DNA from: Marinilabilia salmonicolor
GTDB taxonomy: Bacteria > Bacteroidota > Bacteroidia > Bacteroidales > Marinilabiliaceae
Assembly (NCBI RefSeq): GCF_003003035.1
Contig: NZ_PVTS01000002.1
Span: forward strand, 124,001-188,000
Direction: 5' to 3'
Length of the DNA stretch: 64,000 bases
This document shows positions 26,901 to 34,544 of this stretch, piece after piece. The notes below the pieces were generated by a model, which worked only from the letters and a program-made list of their open reading frames with translations, did no database searches and had not been told where the DNA came from. Each line of letters opens with the position of its first letter. Positions within the stretch are counted from its first letter, which is position 1. Both the position numbers and the translations under genes were made by a program.

Positions 26901-27997
26901 ACATTGAAACAGCTTTAAATACCGATACCCTTATTCTAAAAGTTACTGACACAGGAACAGGTATTCCGGAACCGGAGATGCAGAAAATATTTGACCGTTT
27001 CTACTCTGCCGGAAAGGCAAATTCCAGCAGTGGAATCGGCTTAAATCTTGTTAAACGTGTTACAGAGTTATTGAATGGAACAGTTACCGTAGAATCAAGG
27101 CCCGGCCAGGGAAGCAGCTTCACCATCAGGCTCCCCCTTTCAGAAAACGAAATACTGGAAGCTTCACCCGGATCTTCACTCACCATGATTTCGAAAATCA
27201 ATTTACCCGACTCTTCTCAGCAAATTGCTGCTCCCTCCGAAAATATTACCGTAATGGTGGTGGATGATGATCCTGAAATTTGCGACACCATACGTGAGAG
27301 TCTGAAGGACTGGTTCTACGTAACAACAGAATGTGATGCAAAAGAGGGCATAAAAAGAATAAAATCGGTTGTCCCCGATTTGGTCATCAGCGACGTGATG
27401 ATGCCAGACATTAATGGGTATGAATTGTGCGAAAAAATAAAAACAGACCTGCGCACCTCTCACATCCCGGTAATACTGCTAACGGCTGACAGTTCACGCA
27501 CCGGACGACTGGAAGGTTTCGAAACAGGCGCAGACGACTATCTGTGCAAACCGTTTGAAGCCGACATTCTGATCTCCAGAATCCGCAACCTCATCAAACA
27601 ACGGGAACGTCTCAAACATCAGCTCATCAGACAGGATCTGACCATCAACCCCGAGAGTAAAATACGGGAATCAGAAAGAAGATTTCTCCAACAGGTCCTG
27701 GATATTATCAAGGATCATTTCGAGGATCCTGAATTCAACGCTTATGCAGTGATTGAACAATCGGGCATGAGTCGCAGTGTCTTTTACAAAAAGTTCAAGG
27801 CTGTGTCCAATCAATCTGTAAGTGAACTGATAAAACAAAACCGGCTCAGACGCGCAAGTCAGCTACTCTCCGAAGGAAAACTCTCTGTTAGTGAAGTGGC
27901 ATATGTCTGTGGTTTTAGTGATCCTTCGTATTTCAACCGGGTGTTTAAAGAGGAATTCCAGGTAACGCCGGGGGAGTTTGTGAGTAAACCCAATTAA
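23966..27997 (+). CDS. Hybrid two-component system regulator (one-protein sensor/regulator)
   Basis: 1343 residues. Signal peptide (1-21), then two seven-bladed reg_prop propellers to about 730, with repeated units of the type EDSRGFLWIGTSDGLNRY. A Y_Y_Y domain (735-795), membrane segment (about 797-815), HisKA with NISHELRTPLTI (about 850), HATPase, receiver with VMVVDDDPEICDT and DVMMPDING (about 1095-1210), and an AraC-type DNA-binding domain (1235-1343) follow. All signalling residues are present. Such proteins sense glycan breakdown products in the periplasm and activate polysaccharide utilisation genes. Here no SusC/SusD or glycoside hydrolase gene is near, so the target is elsewhere or unusual. 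Its stop shares TTAA with the convergent gene. Confidence 0.96.
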   Translation: MTRKNPIFILLIFFAPLWGAANPQSVRFKNLNVEDGLSSNWVKCFLEDSRGFLWIGTSDGLNRYNGYQFETYKYSSDSIESLNDNNINVIFEDRNKKLWVGTHWGINLYLRDQNRFMSIPGLENYVSDIFELPNGELLIGSPGGLYLLNPKSLSVLQINPRLKIEKISGDSYGNIFIAGAHGACLFKASEIPNALFKPPDDETSLLSGCFINSMLIDSHDRIWLGTSSYGLTLLIPDSTHTRFSSQRFQHDRNVPSSLSKGAILSIEEGPDGNIWVGLENGGLNILTPPDKKNDQPVVEHFTHSPVDKRSLSFNSIHALYKDSKGIMWLGLYSNGVDFYHQNLFQFSHYYSLPGVQNSLTSNSVNTFLELENEILIGTENGLNTLNKQSGDIGLYLPETEDQDRQIVWSLLRDKKGRIWIGTWDNGIIVYDPETGEKRNFRHDPDNPHSLGNNHVFGIIEDSRGTIWVACLGGGLNRYSPEKQNFKRYQFGNPVNSISNDWVVTLMESSNEEIWISTTRGLNVLNLKTNRFHTFWHAQDNPASISSDNAICLFEDSKKNIWIGTKNGLNLFIRKDSSFMRYGTNHGLSDNTINAIREDESGNLWVSSKKGLSRIVNGISCPKSPVIQNFDIHDGLQGLEFNRRSALRTKDGRLFFGGMNGFNVFDPQDIRTETHHPPVAFSDFLLFNKTAEIGTPNAPLEKHINECRKVELQHDQSVFTIKFASPEYLHPQKVKYAYQLKGFDAQWTEADQSRSATYTNLNAGEYTFLVAGTTGTDFNYNTAASVSIIIHPPWWLSLPAKILYVILIVLTLYFFRRYTIISVNMKNKLWLDHLQKEKEEELTQMKLQFFTNISHELRTPLTIILNPLIKLKEKWNNSPELQIIHHNFLKINRLVDQILNFRRIESGAMPVSKTPFDVICTVKATADNFAYQARAAKIDLFFQTTHSKLLIIHDQEKIDLILTNLISNAIKFTPKKGEIYIETALNTDTLILKVTDTGTGIPEPEMQKIFDRFYSAGKANSSSGIGLNLVKRVTELLNGTVTVESRPGQGSSFTIRLPLSENEILEASPGSSLTMISKINLPDSSQQIAAPSENITVMVVDDDPEICDTIRESLKDWFYVTTECDAKEGIKRIKSVVPDLVISDVMMPDINGYELCEKIKTDLRTSHIPVILLTADSSRTGRLEGFETGADDYLCKPFEADILISRIRNLIKQRERLKHQLIRQDLTINPESKIRESERRFLQQVLDIIKDHFEDPEFNAYAVIEQSGMSRSVFYKKFKAVSNQSVSELIKQNRLRRASQLLSEGKLSVSEVAYVCGFSDPSYFNRVFKEEFQVTPGEFVSKPN

Positions 27998-29136
27998 AAG
28001 AACTCAGCCTCAGTCAAAAAGAAACTGGGTGAAAACACCAACTGAATGCCCGGAGCAAAGTCAAAACGGGCATCAGGAATATCGTAATAGCCCTCAAAAA
28101 GAAAGGAGAATTTAATTTTCTTCAAAAACATACGGTTGTATCCAATCTTCATAGTAACCAGCTGTCGTGTGGGGATATAGACATTGTCGCGAATAGGGGA
28201 TACTGACTGGAAAATGCCCCCTCCTCGCAGTGCCACAAAATCGTGTCCGTAAAAATAGCCTGCCATCAAATTTGTGCGCCGGGTATTGGCGGTAACTCCG
28301 GCATACCAGGCATAGCCATTATTCACACCCAGTTGACCAACATCATTTAGGTTGTTATAATTCATGGCATAAGCGAACAGTCCCGCATCCTCAAAAGCGC
28401 CTTGCAATTTCCTGTTCAGACGAATGCCGGCTGCCAGATTCATGGAGGTCTGTACCCGTTCGGGATAATTGCTTACTTCTCCTCCCCGATGCACTGCCAT
28501 CATATTCAATGGAATATTCAGTTGCCATAAACGCCCGGTAGTATCATTTGGCTGAAGAGAAGTACTCATGCCGGCAGTAAACCACTCCGGAAAGTCATCT
28601 CCCTCCTGGATAAACTGCTCCCAGTCAACCCACACATCCATATCGAGCCACGGGCGGTCAATCAGGAACTGAATTCCGTTTTCCACCGGACGGGTGTATT
28701 GACGCTCCGTATCGAACAAAGGCTCTATCACATCATGATGCACATGCCCTTTGAGCGTTCCCATAATCAAATCGAATGAGGGACTGACTCTCAAGTGAGC
28801 CGACAAAACCGGACGCACTTCGCTGTAATAATTGAGACCACTGTATTGCTGCAAAAACAGACCTGCCCTTAATCTCAGGCGGTCTCCGGCATAATACATC
28901 AGCGAGGGCTGAATGCCATAACCAATAAGTGTATGTCCCCAGGCAAACTTATTTTTATACTCGTTATTCTTTACAAAGTTGATATTGGCCAGGTGCAGCA
29001 ATAGCTGATGTTTACGCCCTTCTTCAAACTCCGGGTAATAGTACCGGGATTCATTGTTAATCTGAGCTCCAGAAAAAAGGGGGACACATAGAAAAAGAAG
29101 AAATAAGATAAATGGTCGTATCGGCTGTTTAATCAT
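27994..29136 (-). CDS. Outer-membrane beta-barrel protein of unknown function
   Basis: 380 residues with signal peptide (MIKQPIRPFILFLLFLCVPL..GAQ). The mature part is rich in amphipathic strands and Tyr/Phe (YYAGDRLRLRAGLFLQQY, GYNRMFLKKIKFSFLFEGYY) and ends with Phe (LTEAEFF), as in outer-membrane barrels. An estimate is 14 to 16 strands. No plug or TonB box is seen. Its stop codon and that of the hybrid regulator share the four bases TTAA, so the two genes are strictly convergent and not in one operon. Confidence 0.8.
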   Translation of the reverse strand: MIKQPIRPFILFLLFLCVPLFSGAQINNESRYYYPEFEEGRKHQLLLHLANINFVKNNEYKNKFAWGHTLIGYGIQPSLMYYAGDRLRLRAGLFLQQYSGLNYYSEVRPVLSAHLRVSPSFDLIMGTLKGHVHHDVIEPLFDTERQYTRPVENGIQFLIDRPWLDMDVWVDWEQFIQEGDDFPEWFTAGMSTSLQPNDTTGRLWQLNIPLNMMAVHRGGEVSNYPERVQTSMNLAAGIRLNRKLQGAFEDAGLFAYAMNYNNLNDVGQLGVNNGYAWYAGVTANTRRTNLMAGYFYGHDFVALRGGGIFQSVSPIRDNVYIPTRQLVTMKIGYNRMFLKKIKFSFLFEGYYDIPDARFDFAPGIQLVFSPSFFLTEAEFF

Positions 29137-29471
29137 CTCCGGGCAATAATTTTCTCTAAATTAAATAGAATATTTCTCTTTTTACTGTGATTCCCTGAAA
29201 AAGTTTTAAACAAATAAAACGAGCATGATATTTTTTAAGCATAAATATCACAAAAGAAACAGAATAATAATTTTCCCGTCAAATTCTTTAAAATGTATTC
29301 TATAGCCTCTGGCATAGTTAATTTTTAATTGCCGAATACCATTGCCAGCAGATTCACTGTCTCAAAAGTGTTCATCAATCTCCATCTTTTGAATGCGGCA
29401 CAATATTTTTTCTTCTGCCTTCGGCCTCTTAAACTTCTGCCTGTTGGTCACTAACTTCTGCCTCATTAAGA
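29137..29471. other. Intergenic stretch with decayed word repeats
   Basis: AT-rich for the first 200 bp, then a tract at about 29410-29465 with words CTTCTGCCT/TTCGGCCTC, the reverse of the GGCAGAAG words seen at 18450 and 36470. No gene. Confidence 0.6.
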
Positions 29472-30353
29472 TCACACATGATTGCACTCAATCCCATTAT
29501 CCACATGAGTCTCCACCTGAACCGTTGTGTGCGAGATATTAAACCGGTCATCGAGCATCTGCTGAACTTCTGCCAAAAAATCATCACTGCCGCCATCGGG
29601 CACCACCAAGTGCACCGAAATAGCAGTTTTATTAGTGCTAAGGGCCCACACATGCAAATCATGGGCATCCTTTACCCCCGGAAAATCGTTCAATGCATCA
29701 CGTACTTCAGCAATATTGATATTCTTTGGAACCGCATCAAGTGCGAGATTTACGGAATCCACAAAAAGGCCCCAGGTACCATAGAGCACTACTGCAATAA
29801 TCACAAAACTCACCACGGGATCAATCCACTGATATCCTGTTGTATTGATGAGCAAGCCGGCTACTACAACGCCCACAGAAACAGCCGCATCAGCAGCCAT
29901 GTGCAAAAACGCACCTTTAATGTTCAGATCGTGTTTCTGACCTTTCACAAAAAGCAAAGCCGTAATGGTATTGATAACAACCCCGATACCGGCCACAATC
30001 ATCACGCTGGTTCCTCCCACCGGCTGTGGATTATCGAGTTTTAAAATGGCATCTTTTGCGATAAAGAAAACAGCTATAAAAAGCAGCACCGCATTGAGTA
30101 TTGATGACAAGATAGTACTGCGCTGCAATCCATAAGTATATTTACCCTTGGGTTTCCTGTTGGCCAGACGAAATGCCCCCCATGCAAAAAAGAGTCCCAA
30201 CACATCGCTGGCATTATGCCCCGCATCGGCCAGCAGCGCCGAAGAGTTGGCCACAAGGCCATAAAAAACTTCAACCCCTACAAACACAATATTCAGTGTA
30301 ATCCCGATAGCAAATGCTCGGCCACTGGTGACATGATGATGTGTATGTGACAT
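29472..30353 (-). CDS. Cation diffusion facilitator (CzcD/ZitB-type metal exporter)
   Basis: 293 residues, six membrane segments. The metal site is canonical: SALLADAGHNASDVLG in TM2 (D, H, D) and HMAADAAVSVG in TM5 (H, D). A His-rich N-terminus (MSHTHHHVT) and a C-terminal cytoplasmic domain (HDLHVWALS, HTTVQVETH) are present. It exports Zn2+, or Cd2+/Co2+, against protons across the inner membrane. It follows the HMA-CDF fusion gene by 20 bp on the same strand, so the two form an operon. Confidence 0.95.
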   Translation of the reverse strand: MSHTHHHVTSGRAFAIGITLNIVFVGVEVFYGLVANSSALLADAGHNASDVLGLFFAWGAFRLANRKPKGKYTYGLQRSTILSSILNAVLLFIAVFFIAKDAILKLDNPQPVGGTSVMIVAGIGVVINTITALLFVKGQKHDLNIKGAFLHMAADAAVSVGVVVAGLLINTTGYQWIDPVVSFVIIAVVLYGTWGLFVDSVNLALDAVPKNINIAEVRDALNDFPGVKDAHDLHVWALSTNKTAISVHLVVPDGGSDDFLAEVQQMLDDRFNISHTTVQVETHVDNGIECNHV

Positions 30354-30373
30354 TTCAACAAAATATTTAATTT

Positions 30374-31171
30374 TTATCTGGATAATTTAATAATCCGCAC
30401 TGCTCCCCATACAACAAGTCCGAATACAATGGTTCCTGTCACCAGGTCAGGTATGGCTGAACCTGTCCAGTAAACCAATCCTCCTGACACAATAATACCT
30501 GCATTGATAATAACATCATTGGAGGTGCAGATCATACTGGCTTTGACGTGTTGCCCCTTACTTTTGGATTTTTGCAGCAAATAAAGACTAACAGAATTGG
30601 CTACCAATGCCAGAACAGACACCACAATCATCGTCCGGAAATCCGGGAATATCTCTACTCCGGTAACCCTTCTGAGGACTTCCATCAATCCCATGGCTGC
30701 CAGTGCCAGCTGCAAATAACCGCTGACCGCAGCCACCCACTTTTTCCGGGAAACCAATGCACCTACCGCCCAAAGACTAAGTCCGTACACCAGTGCATCG
30801 GCCAGCATATCCAACGAATCGGCTACCAGTCCCATCGAACCGGAAAGCCAACCGGCAATCATCTCTCCCACAAAAAAGACCGCATTGATGATCAAAACCG
30901 CCCAAAGCATTTTGCGCTCGACAGAATGATCAGCAGTTTCATCGGGCAATTCATCTACCTCCGAAACCAGGTTGAGCCTGCCCCCCATATTCAGAGACTC
31001 AATCAGTGGAGTAATATCTTCTACTTTCCCTGAATGAAATACATCCAGTTTCCGTCCGTCCAAATCAAAATCCAATGCTTCGAGCCCCTCTACACCCTCC
31101 AGCTTCATGCGGATAATCCGCTCTTCAGAGGGGCAATCCATTCCGGGAATATGATAACAAATCTTCTTCAT
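30374..31171 (-). CDS. Cation transporter of the CDF type with N-terminal HMA-like domain
   Basis: 265 residues from ATG 31171 (MKKICYHIPGMDCPSEE). Residues 1-70 resemble a heavy-metal-associated domain whose metal loop reads GMDCPSEE, with one Cys instead of two. Residues 85-265 are a CDF-like membrane domain. In TM2 the site is LVADSLDMLADALV (Asp in place of His) and in TM5 CTSNDVIINAG (Cys where His is usual), and no C-terminal cytoplasmic domain follows. The altered ligands suggest specificity for a softer metal than Zn2+ (inference). It is the first gene of a two-gene operon with a normal CDF exporter. Confidence 0.85.
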   Translation of the reverse strand: MKKICYHIPGMDCPSEERIIRMKLEGVEGLEALDFDLDGRKLDVFHSGKVEDITPLIESLNMGGRLNLVSEVDELPDETADHSVERKMLWAVLIINAVFFVGEMIAGWLSGSMGLVADSLDMLADALVYGLSLWAVGALVSRKKWVAAVSGYLQLALAAMGLMEVLRRVTGVEIFPDFRTMIVVSVLALVANSVSLYLLQKSKSKGQHVKASMICTSNDVIINAGIIVSGGLVYWTGSAIPDLVTGTIVFGLVVWGAVRIIKLSR

Positions 31172-31420
31172 GACATCAAAAATAGAAACAAACAACTAAA
31201 GAAAACCAACATCCCCCCGTCTTGGTTTAAAAATACCAACAAATGGGGATCAACATGAACAGATTGCTCATGGTAAAAAAAGTCCATATATTTGAATTGT
31301 CAACCAATATTTAAATTTTCATGCATCTTCAATATATCCTTGATAACAAAGGTGAAACAGCCGGAGTTTTTATTCCCATCGAAGAATGGGAAAGACCAAC
31401 CAAAGGATTCAAATAGCCCC

Positions 31421-31864
31421 ATGTGGATCGACCTCGGATATCTCGGCCTCTTTCTGGCCAGCTTTTTAGCAGCAACCATTCTTCCTTTCAGTTCCGAATT
31501 TGTTCTTAGCGGCATTTTGGCTGCCGGAGGAGATCCGGTTTTGAGCCTGGCTACAGCAACACTGGGCAACTGGCTGGGGGGACTGACCTCTTTCTGGATA
31601 GGATGGGTAGGAAAATTTGAGTGGATTGAAAAATATCTGCACATTCCCCAATCAAAATTGGAAAAATGGCACCGCAAAGTAGAAGGAAAAGAGTGGTGGA
31701 TCAGCTTTTTTTGCTGGCTTCCCGGAGTGGGAGACATCATAGCTGTCATTCTGGGTCTTCTCAAAAGCAATTTTTGGGTTTCAGCCATCGGAATGTTGGT
31801 GGGCAAGGCTCTACGCTATGTAGTTTGGGGATTGATGACACTTGAAGTGATTGAGCGGTTTTGA
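31421..31864 (+). CDS. YqaA family membrane protein (SNARE-associated/DedA-like)
   Basis: 147 residues from ATG 31421 (MWIDLGYLGLFLASFLA). The longer upstream frame has no matching character. Segments include FSSEFVLSGILAAGG, ATLGNWLGGLTSFWIGWVG and CWLPGVGDIIAVILGLLKS, the DedA/VTT motif with the re-entrant Pro-Gly. Family members are inner-membrane proteins linked to lipid flipping and envelope integrity; the substrate of the short YqaA branch is unknown. Single gene, followed by repeat-rich DNA. Confidence 0.88.
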   Translation: MWIDLGYLGLFLASFLAATILPFSSEFVLSGILAAGGDPVLSLATATLGNWLGGLTSFWIGWVGKFEWIEKYLHIPQSKLEKWHRKVEGKEWWISFFCWLPGVGDIIAVILGLLKSNFWVSAIGMLVGKALRYVVWGLMTLEVIERF

Positions 31865-32348
31865 GAGGGATTGGCAAAGGGCAGGGAGCATGGAGCATAG
31901 GGCGGGGAGGTCGTTCCTGGCTCATAGCTGTCAGGAGAAACAGCGGGGGATATGAAATTGGGACAATGCATTGCATGCTGGAACAGCCCCAGCGGGGCGA
32001 TAGTATGGTAGCAATGGTATTACAAAATGTGATAAAAACCCCGGCAGGGGTGACACCCTAATTAAAAAGATAATGGAAGAATTATTCTCAAAAGAAGTTA
32101 TTAAGCAATGAAGAAACTGAAAGAAACCCGTCAAAGCTTAGGTTTTATCTTCCACCAAGAGCAATTGAAGTTTCAATTTATGAACCGTTAATCTGTAAAC
32201 AAAATCTAGGACGGATCAGTGGTTATAAACGCGTCAGCGCAGGCCATTTGAGCACTGCGAACAGTTGCGTTTGCGGACAGAACCTCGAGGACATAAGCGC
32301 TAAGAGCTAAGAGCCAAGAGCCAAGAGCTAAGAGCTAACAGCTAACAG
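31865..32348. other. Repeat-rich non-coding block
   Basis: No gene. It contains AGCATGGGGC-type words (31870-31905), a REP-like pair of hairpins (31973-32056), an AT-rich spacer and GCTAAGAGC-type words (32296-32352). Confidence 0.7.
31973..32056 (+). repeat. REP-like element with two GC hairpins
   Basis: GCCCC-AGC-GGGGC (31986-31998) and ACCCC-GGCA-GGGGT (32038-32051), 40 bp apart and followed by GACACC. This two-hairpin pattern is typical of REP/BIME-type non-coding repeats. A second copy is not seen in the window. Confidence 0.6.
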
Positions 32349-32352
32349 CTAC
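32296..32352. repeat. Degenerate tandem words (AGCTAAGAGC type)
   Basis: Consecutive imperfect units GCTAAGA, GCTAAGA, GCCAAGA, GCCAAGA, GCTAAGA, GCTAACA and GCTAACA: a 7-bp period over at least seven units, ending inside the stop region of the CAP gene. Related words occur at 39462-39490. Confidence 0.8.
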
Positions 32353-32840
32353 TCCCCTCTCGGAGCACCAAAAACCTGTACCCAATACTGCCCGTTGTTC
32401 GACAACGCAGCCCCCATTTCCGTAAAACCATCACTCATAATGTTGCTACAATGGCCGGGACTATCCAGCCATCCTTTAACGGCTTCGGAAACCGAACGTG
32501 GTCCCATAGCTACATTCTCCCCAACAGCGCGCCAGAGATACTCCTCACGCTCGACTCTCACCACCACAGTGGATTTATCAGAACCGGTATGATCAAAAAA
32601 GTCATTATCGCCCATATCATCGGCATGCTTTTGGGCTGCTTGTGCCAGCTTTCTATTCCATTGAAGCGGAGCAACTGCATCATGTTTCTTACCTCCGCAA
32701 CGACGCTTGGTCATCCGGGCATTGTTGACCAATTCCAGCATTTGTTGCTTGTCAAACTCCACATCGGAATAATCCGGGGTTTGTGCCGTCCCGAATAATC
32801 CAAATGAAAAGAAAAGGAGAGAAATAAATATCTTTTGCAT
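32349..32840 (-). CDS. Secreted CAP-domain (SCP/PR1/YkwD-like) protein
   Basis: 163 residues, signal peptide MQKIFISLLFFSFGLFGTAQ. The single CAP domain shows LVNNARMTKR, AAQKHADDMGDNDFFDHTG, GENVAMG and GWLDSPGHCSNIMS, with the conserved His/Glu cleft. The two Cys (RRCGGKK and GHCSNI) might form a disulfide. Bacterial CAP proteins are exported and of uncertain function (lipid or peptide binding). Single gene with repeats on both sides. Confidence 0.9.
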   Translation of the reverse strand: MQKIFISLLFFSFGLFGTAQTPDYSDVEFDKQQMLELVNNARMTKRRCGGKKHDAVAPLQWNRKLAQAAQKHADDMGDNDFFDHTGSDKSTVVVRVEREEYLWRAVGENVAMGPRSVSEAVKGWLDSPGHCSNIMSDGFTEMGAALSNNGQYWVQVFGAPRGE

Positions 32841-32920
32841 AAAAAAGCAGCTAAATTATAGTTACACAACCAATAGTGTCCTAAACATTTTCAAAAGGGA
32901 TTTCATCCCTTAAACCCTGA

Positions 32921-32980
32921 TCCCGATTATGATTTTGTAAGGTTTTGATTTTCCAAAACCAACAAAAATTTATTTCGGGA
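32921..32980 (+). repeat. Palindromic module, copy 2
   Basis: TCCCGATTATG at the left and ATTTCGGGA at the right enclose TGTAAGG..CCAACA with inner arms GGTTTTG/CAAAACC. The module at 23093-23150, read on its minus strand, is the same sequence in diverged form. Confidence 0.75.
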
Positions 32981-33012
32981 CAAAAAAGATCAAGACTTTG
33001 CCAGCTTTCGCT

Positions 33013-33118
33013 CTAAAAACTACGGTTCTTCCATCGAAATCGTCTAAACTCATCTCACTTGCTGCGCGCGTGAGATTCAAACAAAGACGATTTTTCGATA
33101 AAACAATCTTGTTTTTAG
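33013..33118. repeat. Nested three-stem palindrome
   Basis: Three inverted repeats lie inside one another: CTAAAAAC/GTTTTTAG (33013-33020 with 33111-33118), TCGAAATCGTCT/AGACGATTTTTCGA (33034-33045 with 33085-33098) and ATCTCAC/GTGAGAT (33052-33058 with 33070-33076). The central loop is TTGCTGCGCGC. Its size and structure suggest a cruciform-forming dispersed element. Confidence 0.75.
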
Positions 33119-33239
33119 GCTTACCTGCCAAGGTCGGCACCCAACAAGCCTGACAGCTCTGTTAAAATAATTATATTGGAAAGGTTTGTTACACAACTAA
33201 CAAAAAACAAGCCGCTTTTGTTAGCCCCCAAAACTCTTA

Positions 33240-34544
33240 CTATTCAACAACTTTCGGTTGTGGATCATTAGCCTTAAACGAACCAATAAACATAATAATA
33301 ACAAATCCCAAACCAAGCCATCCCATGGAAGTATAGGTTTTAAATATCGTTTTGGAAAGGCTGAAGAAAAACGGAGCCAAAGCACTGGCAAACACCAGCA
33401 TGGACATTGCCTTCCCGGAAATTGCGCCCAAATGTTTTCGTCCAAAAAGTTTGGGCCAGGTAACAGAGTTCAGTACAGCAAACAAGCCGCCGCTGACTCC
33501 TGACCCAACAATTATCAACCACAAGCCCCAGCCGCCAGACAAACCAATGAGTCCGACTACCCAAACCAAGGCTCCCCCAATCATTACAAAAAGAAGTTTC
33601 TTAAGCGGCATCGAATCACTAAGGAAATTGAAAAGCAGGGAAACACTCACATTAATGACCGATATGGGGAGAAAAACAGCCACTGCCTCCTCCCGGTCGA
33701 GCCCGGTGGAGGTGAAAATATCAACCATGTGAAATGACAAACCGGTAATAAAAAAGGAGTTGAAGGACATCATCATGGCATACATCCAAAATGCCCGGGT
33801 GACAAAGGCTTCTTTGGGCAGAAATTGTTTCAGCCTGGGCATCGGCTTGTGCTTTGGGTTGCTGCTACCCCGTATCCCATCAGGAACCAACCCCATATCT
33901 TCAGGATTGTCGCGATAAAAAATCCACATCAGAACACCAATAATCAGGATTCCGATGGCCAAAATACGCCAGGCTCCATTCCAGTCCCAATCCTTAATAA
34001 TGGCATCGAACAACAGTGGTGAACTGGAAAAACCCAAAGAAATGCTGATACTCACAAAAGCATTGACCCGTCCGCGGTAACGATCGAACCACTTCATTAT
34101 CATATTACGCGATGCCATGGTCAGTACTCCCTGACCACTAAAGCGCAACAGGAAAAAGAACACCATCATAATAGAAAAGGGCACTCCCCAATGCTCAATG
34201 CCTGTAATCGATTTTACACTTTCGCTTAGGACATCAGAGATAGAACTTAAAAACAAAGTACCTGCCAGCATAACCGCTGATAAAACAGCCACAATTCTTG
34301 CTCCGGCGCGGTCGAACCAACGTCCGGCCCATCCAAGCAACAACGAACTCCCAAAAGTTCCCACCATATAGGCCGCACTAAACTGGTCACGCGTCAGCCC
34401 CAGTGCATCTTTTACCGGGTCGGTAAAAGTGGATACCCCGATAGTCTGACCCGGAACACTTGCCCAGATGCCAATGGTGCCAACAACCATCACCACATAA
34501 CCATAAAAAAATGGCCATTGAATGTGTTTTGTTTTGCTTTTCAT
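33240..34544 (-). CDS. Major facilitator superfamily transporter
   Basis: 434 residues with twelve predicted membrane segments and two six-helix halves. The loop 2-3 motif is present as GWAGRWFDRAGARIV, and KWFDRYRGRVNAF in the loop after helix 4 is typical of the monocarboxylate/oxalate-formate (OFA-like) group. It begins MKSKTKHIQWPFFYGYVVM. The substrate cannot be read from the sequence; an organic anion is likely by family resemblance. No operon partners. Confidence 0.9.
   Translation of the reverse strand: MKSKTKHIQWPFFYGYVVMVVGTIGIWASVPGQTIGVSTFTDPVKDALGLTRDQFSAAYMVGTFGSSLLLGWAGRWFDRAGARIVAVLSAVMLAGTLFLSSISDVLSESVKSITGIEHWGVPFSIMMVFFFLLRFSGQGVLTMASRNMIMKWFDRYRGRVNAFVSISISLGFSSSPLLFDAIIKDWDWNGAWRILAIGILIIGVLMWIFYRDNPEDMGLVPDGIRGSSNPKHKPMPRLKQFLPKEAFVTRAFWMYAMMMSFNSFFITGLSFHMVDIFTSTGLDREEAVAVFLPISVINVSVSLLFNFLSDSMPLKKLLFVMIGGALVWVVGLIGLSGGWGLWLIIVGSGVSGGLFAVLNSVTWPKLFGRKHLGAISGKAMSMLVFASALAPFFFSLSKTIFKTYTSMGWLGLGFVIIMFIGSFKANDPQPKVVE

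Larger units (their letters stand above)
32841..33239. other. Repeat-rich non-coding block with palindromic elements
   Basis: No gene. It consists mainly of a 60-bp palindromic module (32921-32980) followed by a nested palindrome (33013-33118), both listed separately. Confidence 0.7.

Noticed and set aside
23966-29136. Polysaccharide utilisation locus around the hybrid regulator
   Set aside because: No SusC, SusD, glycoside hydrolase or sulfatase gene is present; the barrel at 27994 lacks TonB-dependent receptor features.
31292-31420. N-terminal extension of the yqaA gene
   Set aside because: The 43 extra residues have no membrane or family character, and the known family begins at the Met at 31421.
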